Shown piece by piece: positions 1 through 9,410 of a DNA stretch of 18,479 nucleotides (position 1 is its first letter; each line of letters starts with the position of its first letter). The notes beneath the pieces are model-generated. The model did no database searches, had not been told where the DNA came from, and worked only from the letters and a program-made list of their open reading frames with translations. The DNA is from Acanthamoeba lenticulata. Its lineage: Eukaryota > Discosea > Longamoebia > Acanthamoebidae. The DNA is taken from NCBI GenBank assembly GCA_002179805.1, contig NAVB01002397.1, positions 1-18,479 of the forward strand. The letters run 5' to 3'. The position numbers were made by a program, and so were the translations under genes.

Positions 1-1445
1 GCGAAGATGGAGGAGATCTCCTCGCGCGTGAGGATCTCCTTCTCCCGCAGCTTGACCACGAACATCTGGTTCATCATGAACAGATCACGAACATACCTGT
101 ATTGAACAAAAAGAGTCAACAACAAAAGAACGAAAACGAAAACGGGGGAGGAAAGAACGAAGGCATGAAGTCGTACGATTTCTCGGTGTTGATGATCTCA
201 AAGAGCACCTTTTGGCGCTTCCTCTTTCCGGGCCCCATCAGCTCGAGGGCCTCATCCGAGATGTAGTCGTTGATGTTGATGACCGAGCAGCTGAAGCCCG
301 GGAACAGCATGGCTAGGTCGGCATCCTGCGCAAAGAATGACATCATTCACTATGGAATTCGTGGAATGCATGGCATGCGTGACGGGGAAGCGGCCTTACG
401 TAGGTGAGCTTTGGGGCCGTGAGCGTGAAGGTGAACAAGAACTGTCCGCCCGACGTCCCGCCATCGCTCCCGCCGACCGGCCGCCTGTAATCGCGGAGAC
501 ACGACGACGTCGTAGATTGGTCAGCACTTGGCCACTATAGGGGGGCAACAGGTCCTGGTGTACTTTTTGATGGCCAGCCATCGCTGACTGCCATCGGCCC
601 CGGTCACGAACAGCGAGCGAAGGCTGATGCGCGCCTCGCCCAGGAATTCTGAATTGACATCGTCGAAAGTGGTACACACGTCGACACCAGAAAGGAGGCT
701 TGGTTGTGAGACTGCTACTCAAAGTGAGGAGGCGACAGAGGGCGATCACACGTACCGTCCTTGGGGGCGGCGGGTCGCGCATTCCACAGCTCGACGAGGA
801 TCTCCTGCTCGGCCTTGGTAGAGATTGGGGCACTGTGGCACAGAAAAGATAAGTAATTAATTTATAAAAATAAAACCACAGGGTGGACGCACAAGCTGAA
901 GTTTTGGTCCTCCCATTTGGTCTCTATTTCGGACTCTTCCTTGGGCGGGTCGGTTCGGTAGGTGTGTCGCCTCTGACGATAAAAGAACGAAAAAGATAAA
1001 TTAAAAAAAAAAAAAAGAGACGAGAAAAAGAGACAAGAAGGCGATGGGTACTTGTGGATAGACACGTTGGTAGTTGTACAAAAAGCTGTGTGGGTCGAGC
1101 TGTTGCTTCGCCAGTAGTGTGTCATAGTCATTACGGTCTAGCAGGGCGACCACCACATAGGGAGCCCACTTTGCGCGCGTAAAGTGTAAGGCGAAGAGAT
1201 CGAAGCCAAAAGAACGAAACGAAAGCGGGGAGGGGCAAAAGAGGGGTTGCCTACATTGTCGTCGTCAATTGCGCGGCCCTTGCGCAGGTTGTGCCCCGAA
1301 ACCACTGCTCTCCTCACGTAAGATGGAGACGAAATCGAAGAACGAAAAACAGCCAAAAACGAAAACGACGGAACTAAAGAACGAAGAGAGAAGACGGAGG
1401 TCCTTCTGTTCACGTACGTGTTCCGGAGAGTGTTGGTTCCGCCAT
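1..1445 (-). CDS. C2-RhoGEF protein, 5' part of gene (3' end beyond window)
   Basis: This is predicted to be a guanine-nucleotide exchange factor for Rho/Rac GTPases with an N-terminal C2 domain. My model has nine exons: 1445-1418, 1307-1255, 1168-1052, 972-893, 832-752, 698-564, 484-400, 325-177 and 96-1. They give about 274 residues in one open frame. The C2-like region (about residues 8-165) contains DDDNWAPYVVVALLD, KWEDQNFSF, VELWNARP and NSEFLGEARISL. The DH domain begins near residue 230 (KRQKVLFEIINTEKSYVRDL, then ILTREEISSIF) and is cut by the window edge. The usual C2 Trp-Asp is Trp-Asn here, so calcium binding is doubtful. The start at 1445 (MAEPTLSGT) is the ATG that keeps the C2 frame; an upstream start is possible because the exon 1 frame is closed just above. 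Family assignment is strong; the start and first junction are less certain. Confidence 0.8.
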
Positions 1446-1805
1446 CGAAGATGAATTGCGGGACCCGCGTGTATCAAGTCAAGTACTTGGATTTCGGATC
1501 TTTTCCTTTTCCCCAACTTGTACGACGATCTCTTTCACCGTCGAGGCCAACGTTTTTCAATCAATTCAGCCCAGGAACCGCCTCCTTCACTTCCTTTGCT
1601 TCTCGAGGTCCTCGTGCGCAAACCCTACTCCCAGGTAACCAACGTTAAAGGCCGTCCCCGCTGGCCAACGGTCACGCCGACAACAACCTTGGGCCTTGCG
1701 CGCCCGCTTTTTTCCTGCTTCCCGTGGGGCTCCATTTTGCAATTCCGTTTTTGTTACCACCTCATGACACTTGTGGTCCTGTTGTGGCCCACCGTGCACG
1801 GGAGC
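1446..1805. other. Intergenic spacer between RPC4 3' end and RhoGEF start
   Basis: This 360-nt stretch lies between two co-directional minus-strand genes. I see no convincing coding exon, AATAAA signal for RPC4 or TATA box. A minus-strand open frame (about 1799-1587) lacks an ATG and resembles no family I know. It should contain the RPC4 3' UTR and the RhoGEF promoter or 5' UTR. Confidence 0.5.
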
Positions 1806-3677
1806 TCACACTTGGCCATCGGTCATCATCATCGCCGCGGCCGCGGCGGCGATGGCGGCGTCAGGCTGAGAGTCGCGGTTAAGGTCGAGCTGGTCGCGGA
1901 GGAGGCTGTCGATGTCCGGCACGAACGAGAGGCGGTCCTCGAGCTCGCCCAGCACACAGCACACGCCCTGCTCCTTGGAGATGTAGGCCGCCTCCTGCAG
2001 GAATCCGCACTCGGCGCCCGGCACAATCTGCACCAGCCGCGCGACGACGATGAGCAAACGTCTTTTACTCGTCGCACACAAACAGAAAAACGCACGTCAA
2101 AGAGGGTGTCGCCGAGCTTGATCTTGGCCTTGCCCGACTTGTAGACGTAGATCTGGCCGAGGAAGCCTGGCGGCACCTGCGTCACCGTCGGCTCAAAGAT
2201 TTCCTAGTGGTGTGGCGTGCCGCGCCTCGCCGAGTCAGCACCAGCGGCTGCCGCAATGGATCGTTGAGGCGAGCAGGGACGGGCACCATGGTGGGCAGGT
2301 TGGGATTCTTGGGCGGCTTCTTGCGTAGCGGCTCCTGCGGCGTCTTGGGCGTGATGGGCAACGACGTGGGCAGCTGCACATAGAACAGCCGCTCGTCCTG
2401 CAGTTCCGTTCAGAATTTTAATTTCAATTAAATAAAACAAAAAAGAATAATAAACAAAAAGAAGGATACAATCAAAAGGAGGATGCGCACGGTGGGATCG
2501 TTGTCAATGAAGTACTTGGTGATGTCGCGCTTCTTGACGGCCTGCTCCTCGGCGTAGGCCTTGGCCTCCTCTTCCTCGCCTCCCTGCTCACGCATCAATT
2601 GAGCGGCCAAGCGCACGGGCAATCAACAAACAAGGAGGCTGAACCTGGACGGCCGTCTCGGCGGCGGCTGCGGCGGCGCTGGCAGAGGCGTCGTCCTCGT
2701 CGCCAATGCCCTTGAGGAGGTCCTCCAGGTCGAGCGCGGCCGTGTCGTCCAGCTTGAATCGGTTCTCTTTGGGCTCGACAGGCTCCTTCTTGACCTGCTG
2801 CTTCAGCTTCTCGATCGGATCCACGAAGGGCAGCGTCGTCGGGCGATATCTGACAAATATTTATAAATAAATAAATAGAATAAAAATCGGTTTAAAAAGA
2901 ATGAGAGCGAACCGGTTGTGTGGGTCGATGTCCTCCATGGCCGTGACCTGTCCCTTTCGTCGCTTTTGTACTGCACCCGAGCGGAGAGAGGATGAGCGTC
3001 AAAAAAACAACAACAACACCAATGAGCTCTAGGAAGAGCTGCCTGCAGGCCGGTGGCTAAGGACCAGGCAAAGCGCGGGGCGAAGGACGTACCAACGGGT
3101 CCGCCCACGGCGGTGGCCCTGAACTCGCGCGTGGGCGCGGCGCCCGCGCCAAATGGGCTGATGACCGAGGCCGGCATACCGGCCGCGTAGCTCACCTGTG
3201 TGTGCCCAAGAGGAATTACTTAGGTATGATTCGACACTTGGGTCGGGGCTTGAGCGATGCGAACCGTTCGTTGTGTGTTGACTTTGGGCACGAATTGGCG
3301 CACACGCTTGCGGGTGTCCTGCGTTTCGGTTTTGATGTTCTGCAACATGGGCGGAATTACAACCGGTTCCGCGCTGCTTGATCGAAAATGAGGTCAGCAA
3401 TCGGCATCTAATTGAGGCTCACATGCACGTACGTAGTCTTCTTCCTCTCCATCTTCACATTGGGCGTGAATTTGCGAGGGGCAGGGGCGCCCGAGGCGGG
3501 TGGGCCGCCCTGGCGTAAGGAGACCAAGCGCTCAGGCCCCTTGGGGGCGAGAGGATTGGCCATCGGAAGCGTTCCGAATTTCGACGGCACCGGCCGCGGC
3601 CGAGGCGCCGGGGAAGAGGATGAGGAAGACGAAGGGGCAGGGGGAGGGCCTGATCCATCACCACCTGCTGGCTGCAT
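1806..3677 (-). CDS. RPC4: DNA-directed RNA polymerase III subunit RPC4 (POLR3D/RPC53)
   Basis: This is the RPC4 subunit of nuclear RNA polymerase III, which pairs with RPC37 in a TFIIF-like subcomplex for tRNA and 5S rRNA transcription. Nine exons (3677-3429, 3339-3265, 3195-3093, 2970-2913, 2849-2645, 2583-2470, 2397-2242, 2203-2096, 2027-1806) sum to 1290 nt, giving 429 aa. Diagnostic parts are the N-terminal KFTPNVKMERKK (human POLR3D has a similar FTPN motif), DERLFYVQLPTSLP, and the C-terminal PF05132-like block PPGFLGQIYVYKSGKAKIKL, PGAECGFLQEA and LEDRLSFVPDIDSLL. The N-terminus is Pro/Ser-rich and the middle acidic, as in other RPC4 proteins. The intron at 2241-2204 is only 38 nt but is needed to keep frame. 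The exon 1 donor (GTGCAT) is weak; a better GTACGT four bases upstream would break the phase. Confidence 0.9.
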
Positions 3678-3776
3678 CTCTGATCTGTGTTTATCTGTAT
3701 CTGATTTTTAAGGCCAATTCTTTTCATTTTTTTTTCGGTCTGTTTTCGTCATTTTCTTGACTTTCCATTGTGCTTG
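3678..3776. promoter_or_regulatory. Shared divergent 5' region of RPC4 and the LRR gene
   Basis: Only 99 nt separate the RPC4 ATG (minus) from the LRR-protein ATG at 3777 (plus). It must hold both core promoters and 5' UTRs unless these extend into the coding regions. The plus strand is pyrimidine-rich with a run of Ts near 3727-3735. No clear TATA box is visible. The promoter role is inferred from gene layout alone. Confidence 0.5.
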
Positions 3777-6303
3777 ATGGATGCGCGAGACCTGAGCGAC
3801 GACCAGAGCTTGGCGAGGCTCGTGTTCTCTGACGGCGTCTTCCCCACGGACATCACGTCCCACTTGGCTGCGGTCAGGCGCCAGCACAGCAACAAGAAGA
3901 ATGCCAGCAGCAGTCCCGTAGAAGTGGTGGCTCTCGTCGCGCGCAACCAGCGGCTGACGGCCCTCCCCGCCGAGCTGCCCTACCTGCCCTCCCTGGCGGC
4001 CCACCTGCGCGAACTCGACCTCAGCCTCAACCGTCTGACCGCACTGCCAGCCGCGCTGTCGTGCCTGTCCAACCTCGAGACCCTCAACCTGAGCCACAAC
4101 GCCTTCACCGCCGTGCCGCCGCTCCTCACAGAGCCCGCCTCTTTCGCACCGCGCCTGCGCAACCTGTTCCTCAGCGGCAACCAGCTGGTCGAGCTCCCGT
4201 CCGAGCTGACGGGCCTCACGCAGCTCGAGAATTTGTTTCTGGGCCACAACCGCTTCGCGGCCGTCCCCCCGGTCGTGTGGGCGCTGTCCTCGCTCCTCTC
4301 GCTGTCGCTCACCCACAACAGCCTCGGCGGCGCCGACCCGGGCCTGAGCCCGCTGGCCGGCCTGACGCGGCTGCGCACGTTGGACCTGTCCTACAACGCG
4401 TTCACCGGCCAGACGGCCCTCGACCTGCCCTCGTCACTGACGTCGCTCGACCTCTCGGCCAACTCGTCGCTGACCTCGCTCGCCCTTCGCTCGCCCGCCG
4501 CCGCTGCCGCCAGGCTCAAGCGGCTCGACGTGCGGCGGTGTCAGCTGTCGAGCCTGCCTCTGGACTCTCTGGCGGCGTGCGAGCGCCTCAAGACCGTCGA
4601 GTGCGTGGACAACCCGTGGGACGACGCCCACGCCTTCCTGCGCAGCGACCCGCTCCCTTCGGCCGTCGTCGCGTGGATCCGCCTCCGCGCCGCGCCGGCA
4701 ATGCTGCAACCTCTGGGCGACAAGTCCATGTTCATCCCGCAGCACGCCGTGGTGCTTACCGGCGGCGATGTCGATGTCGACGTCGACATCGGCCACAGCG
4801 CCGACGCGCCGTTTGTGCTGCGCCAGGCCAAGGTGAAACTGCTGTCGGCCGACGAGGAGGCCGTCGAGCGCAGCTGCTCGGTCAAACTGTATCGCGACGG
4901 CACGCCGGTCGAGGCAATCGCCCACGAGTTCTCGGTCCTGCAGCTGCTCTATGGCCACCGCCGCGAGGACTCGCCCTTGGTGGGCCTCTGGCTGCGGCCG
5001 CCGCCGCACGCGCCCGGCCTCGTCCTGCAAAAGTGCACGTCCCTGCGCGCGCAGGCCCGTACGACGTCGCAGAGCTCGGAGCGGGCGCAGCTGGCCTATC
5101 ATGCGGCCGAGGCCGTGGATGCGCTGCTGTCGCAGCTGGACGAGCTCGGCGACGACGTGATGGACGACGTCACCCGCGCGTCGCTTCCCGCCCTTCTCTT
5201 CCGCGACATTCAACACAGCCACAACTGGACGGTACGTTTTCATTAATTTTTTAATAATTATAATGAACTCATTTTTTATCAATTATTGTTTTATATTTAA
5301 AATATGAAAACAGATGTTGGAGGACGGTCGCGTGATGCTGTGTGGCTCGACCTGGCCAGCCGATTACGACGAGTCGACGGTGGTCTCGCCCGAGCTGCGA
5401 TTGGCCGAGCGGCGGCACAAGCAACGCGCCGCACGTCCTCGCGACCCGCTCGACCTGACGTGGGGCCTCGAGCCTCGCCCGCGCTGGACCCTGGCCCCAC
5501 TGCCATCTTCATCTTCATCCTCTTCGACGATGGTCTATGCCGTGGGCCTCCTCCTCCACGAGCTTTTTGTTGATGTTGTTGGTTCCGCAGCTGCCTCGGC
5601 AGGAGGCCGTCGGCCTCGGCGACTGCCGTTGTTGGCGCTGCCGCTGGCGGTGCGGCAGCTGCTCGAGTGGACTTGGGAGTGGGAAACGCCCAAGTCGTCC
5701 ACCGGCGGGCGCAGGGCCAACGCCGCCGCGGCCGCAGCCGCGACCGCGCCAAAGGCGCTGAAGCGCGGCGCGCGGCGGCCGGGACTGCACGATGTCATTT
5801 GGCTGTGTTTCTGGCTGGGCCACGAGCGGACGCGCCTCGACGCGCGGCATGGCCTGTCCCTCGAGGACTTTGGGCCGCACCTCGTGCCCGATCTGGCCCG
5901 GAACGAAGGGGACCAAGAAGAGGAAGAAGAGCTGGACGAGGAGACCCTGAGCAACTTGGTGAATCTGTTCACGCAGACGCAGGAGCGCGTGCAGGCCTTG
6001 GCCCTGCCGCTGCGTCGGGTCAAGAGGGAGCAGAAGCGGGAGCACTACTGGCAGGCGAGCCAAAAGGATCTCTTCTCCGATGACAGCGATGGTGAGGAGG
6101 ATGAAGAGGACGATGACGAGGAAGATGTGAATCCACCCAACTTGACGGTACCAAAACTCAAGTCTCAGAAGCCCACACCTTTGGACGTTGACGGGCTAAG
6201 CTTGCGGGGCGTACAGGGTCCGGCCGGGTTGTACCAGTTGCAAGCCATGCTGGCCAACATTGCCAACGCGTTGCGCGACGTGCCTGGCGCCTCAACGCCC
6301 TGA
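3777..6303 (+). CDS. Leucine-rich-repeat protein with degenerate kinase-like domain
   Basis: Two exons (3777-5231, 5314-6303) encode 814 aa. Residues about 45-290 are leucine-rich repeats (LRELDLSLNRLTALP, LETLNLSHNAFTAVP, LRNLFLSGNQLVELP and more, about eight units). A linker with DVDVDVDI follows. Then comes a kinase-like segment: SVKLYRDG (Lys370 at the VAIK position), HEFSVLQLL (Glu384, C-helix), LFRDIQHSHN (Arg-Asp of the catalytic loop, Asn483 one residue further away than usual), DGRVMLCGSTW where DFG should be, and TMVYAVGLLLHELF resembling subdomain IX. No glycine loop is recognisable and the DFG Asp is lost, so it is probably a pseudokinase with a scaffold role. The C-terminus has an acidic run near residues 740-755. 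Upstream in-frame TTG at 3768 is not a likely start. The LRR call is firm; the kinase relation is inferred. Confidence 0.85.
4773..4790. repeat. 18-bp perfect palindrome inside LRR gene
   Basis: Positions 4773-4790 read the same on both strands and encode part of a DVDVDVDI tract in the linker between the LRR and kinase-like domains. It arises from alternating GAT/GAC and GTC codons, so it may be a by-product of a dipeptide repeat. Confidence 0.7.
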
Positions 6304-6342
6304 GGGCTGCACCTCATGAACACGACCATCCAACGTCGCCCC

Positions 6343-6348
6343 AATAAA
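6343..6348 (+). terminator. Poly(A) signal of LRR gene
   Basis: AATAAA lies 40 nt after the TGA stop (6301-6303), where a cleavage and polyadenylation signal is expected. Confidence 0.6.
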
Positions 6349-6736
6349 AAATTGCCTTGGAGTTGCCTTCAAGCTCAACTGCTGCCTTCACTCTATGGTC
6401 CCCGTTCATTAAGATCTGCACCTCTCCTCCTACGGTCGCAAGGCTTGTGGCACATCGCTCCTTCTCTCTTTCGCTTGCGGTGATCATTCTTTGGATTGCA
6501 CAGAATGCAGGATATCTTTAGAAGGCCCATTGGTTGGATGACATCACGCAACCCTCTTGACACAGTTGACTGAATTCACTTTTTATTATGTGAGAGTGGT
6601 TCCCATAGGGTCCGAGGCGGTGTTTTTCGGGCGTGACCAACCTACAGGAGTTGAGACATCAACCTGTTAAAGTTGGTTGAGTCGATATCTGGCCAATGGC
6701 GGTGAGCCAGACTTAATTGAAGCCGATCCCGCACAC

Positions 6737-6745
6737 AATAAATAG
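6737..6745 (+). promoter_or_regulatory. Candidate TATA-like element
   Basis: AATAAATAG lies about 63-71 nt upstream of the ATG at 6808, a plausible distance for a TATA-like element and short 5' UTR. This is weak, sequence-only evidence. Confidence 0.3.
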
Positions 6746-6807
6746 AGCTTGGCCCATTCTCCGACCACACCACCGCCTCAAACAAACAACACACAGCCCC
6801 CGCCTTC

Positions 6808-9310
6808 ATGCAGCGCTTCGTTGCGACCATTGTGTTGGCCGTCGTGCTGCTGGCCAGCTTGCTGGTCGGCCCTAGTGCTGCCTTGGAGGTCACACATCTT
6901 ACCTTTCATTTCAATATGTCTTCGCGTTAAGATAGATCTTTACTTTAAGATATATTTTAAGATAACTGATTTTTTATGAAATTTTTTAACTTATTAGGTC
7001 GAACGAGATGATCTCAATAGCCTCAGCGCGAGAGCTGATCTTCTCGTGCTTCAGGACACGAGCATCCTCTTTGGCGCCCTGACCCCCGCCGGTCGTGGTG
7101 CCGTGCGTCTCAGCGCGCGAGGCGACTCTTCAACCTTTGCTGCCCCCTACTCGGGCCTGGGCCTTCTTCCCTCGACGAGCAGCAAACCGGCCCGCTGGCG
7201 GATCACGTCGGCCATGACCAACGCCTCGGCCGCGCACTGGACCTTCCCGGCGAATTGGGTCAACGAGGGCACCGACGCCATGACGCCGACCCCCTCGGCC
7301 GCTGGCGACACGGCCAACCTCAACCTCGGCCCGTACAAGTTCCTCGTCGAGGCCATGACGGCCGACAACAAGGCCTTCAAGTCGGCCTACCTCACCATCA
7401 CCATCCAGCCGCGCGCGGCCAACTTGGGCACCTACGACGCCCCCTCGGCCCAGATCCTCGGCAGCGCCGCCAACAATCCGGGCTCGTGGGAGGGCGACAC
7501 CGTGCTCCTCTCCACGGGCATCGACCGCACGAACCTGTCCACGAGCTTCTACGCGCTAAAGTTCAGCAAGACGGTCACCTTCAAGCACGCCGACCCGACG
7601 CGGCCGGGCGGCATGATCTCGCTGGGCTTCGACACGGGGTCCAACGTGGTCGTTACGGGCATCTCCTTCACGGGCAACTTCGTGGGCTACGTTGGCACGC
7701 CGGCCGTGATCATCTTCAGCAAGGCAACCAACATGGTTGTGCGGTCGTGCAATGCCACGTTCAACATGAAGACGGCGGCCAGCGCAGCCGCCATCCGCTT
7801 TGCCGGGTGCGTCAACTGCGAGGCCACCGACTTCTTTGCCAGGGGCATGGACACCGGCATCTACGACCACCAGGCCACGCAGAACATCAACATCGCCGTC
7901 AAGCGGTTCCGCCTTCGGGAGTACTACAACAACGCTATTTGGATCGGAAACTCGAAGAACATGTCCTTTACCGACTGCGCCACCATCGGGCCGCGGCGCA
8001 ACAACGGCCTCCATATCGACCACATCCAAGTGGCCGACGGCGCCTCGCCGCAGAGCCTGAGCTTCACGCGCCACCAGATGTACAAGGCCGAGGGCAACGG
8101 CGCCGCGCAGGGCTTCTTCACCGGCACGCCGGGCATCTACGAGGGCTACATCGACAACAACGCCACCTTTGGCACCTACTCGGACCAGTCGGGCAACGTG
8201 CTCACCATCACCAAGATCCGCGAGCAACGGCCGCTCGTCCCGTACACTTGGCTGCGCGGCTACAACTTTAACCAGCTCGTCCAAGTCACCTCGGGCTCGA
8301 CCACGGGCCAGATCATCGGGCAGTACGTGCTCGACAAGAGCCTGAAGGCGGCGCCGGGCGTCATCCACACGGCGCCCCTGACCGATCTCAACGTCAACGG
8401 CATGGCCTACACGGGCTGGATGCGCGACGTCCTCTGGCTCCGCGGCCTGGCCGGCAAGGCGTCGATCAAGGCCTACACGGCGGCCATGGTGACGATGCTC
8501 CCGTCCGAGATCTCGTGGAGCTACTTCAAGGGCACAATCGTCGGGTCGACGCTCACGGTGACGCAGTTCCTATCGGGCGACACGCCCGTCTCGAGCCCCA
8601 TGTTCCTCCAGTTTGCCAACGGCTCGCTGCTCAGCGCCAGGCAGAACGATGCGATCGTCATGACGCTGGGCACCGGCACGGGCGGGGTGGGCACCTACAA
8701 CTTGAACACCGCCGGCTTCAACTACCCCAACGTCATCGACCTGCGCGGCACGCCCGACATTCCCAACGCCCCCAACGGCGGCCCGGCATGCGACCTCATG
8801 GGCGTGGACATGCCCAGCATGTACTCGCCTGGCGGAGGCAGCCTGTCGAGCCTCTACATGTGGTGGTCCGACCGCGGCTCGCCGTCCTTTAACGCGTACC
8901 TCGGCGGGAACAAGACCAAGCCGGCCTCGATCACGATCGACGCGGCGAGCACGTTGTTCAACACGGCCAACAGCACGCTGGCCGCCCAGGTCTTTGCGCA
9001 GGGCGACCCGCAGTACGGCCCGCAGGGCCTGCAGCAGCTGACCAACGCCGAATGGGCCAAGCTGAGCTTCGACGAGGTGTTGAAGCGTCACGCGGCCGCG
9101 CTCACGCCGCGCGTCGGCGGGCGGCTCACGTCGGGCGCGAAGGACTTTGGCGCCTTCACGCGCAACAGCATGTGGAACGACGGCAGCGGAAAGGATCCCA
9201 GCGCCAGCAGCAGCAGCGGCGGTGACAGCGGCGGTGACACCCCCACCATGTCGTCGGCCTCGGCTCCCTCAAGCGCCTTGGCGTCCCTCCTGCAGCTGGC
9301 CCTCTGGTAA
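6808..9310 (+). CDS. Secreted parallel beta-helix-like protein with phage-tail-like motif
   Basis: Two exons (6808-6888, 6998-9310) give 797 aa. Exon 1 encodes almost exactly a signal peptide (MQRFVATIVLAVVLLASLLV then GPSAALE), so the mature protein is secreted or surface-bound. The body (about residues 145-350) has short Val/Ile/Asn-rich repeats (VVVTGISFTGNFVGYV, NMVVRSCNATFNM, NINIAVKRFRLREY, NMSFTDCATIG) typical of right-handed parallel beta-helices. Further on, TIVGSTLTVTQFLSGD followed by LGTGTGGVGTYNLN (about 8668-8706) resembles a module common in phage tail proteins. The C-terminus is Ser/Gly-rich and ends in a short hydrophobic tail (ALASLLQLALW), suggesting a GPI anchor. The donor GTCACA is unusual, but both frame and signal peptide support it. 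Substrate unknown; a polysaccharide is likely. Confidence 0.8.
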
Positions 9311-9410
9311 GAGGCCTTTGGTGTAAGACCCGCTCATGTATTTTTAAGGTCTTTAAATGAAAAGACGACCAAAAAGAACGAAGAAGCCTCGCGTGGGGGG
9401 CAGCTGAAGA
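9311..9410. other. Convergent intergenic spacer
   Basis: Only 100 nt separate the stop codons of two tail-to-tail genes, so their 3' UTRs probably overlap. No AATAAA is visible on either strand. The minus strand has TTCGTTCTTT at 9382-9373, about 30 nt past the minus-strand stop. Confidence 0.5.

Larger units (their letters stand above)
6304..6807. other. Intergenic region between LRR and secreted-protein genes
   Basis: This roughly 500-nt spacer holds the LRR 3' UTR with its AATAAA and the promoter of the next gene. I see no RNA gene or convincing exon. Short open frames on either strand match nothing known. Confidence 0.5.

Noticed and set aside
3708..4316. 202-codon minus-strand frame rich in Glu/Gln/Arg
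   Set aside because: It is antisense to the LRR coding sequence, and Glu/Gln/Arg repeats mirror Leu-rich codons on the other strand.
4061..5254. Long second plus-strand open frame (397 codons) rich in Arg/Pro/Ala inside the LRR gene
   Set aside because: It is a frame shadow caused by GC-rich codons; the overlapping frame has clear LRR repeats and this one matches nothing.
7255..8271. Long plus-strand open frame, 338 codons, His/Arg/Gly-rich, within the beta-helix gene
   Set aside because: It overlaps a frame with a coherent beta-helix protein and has a biased composition typical of a shadow.
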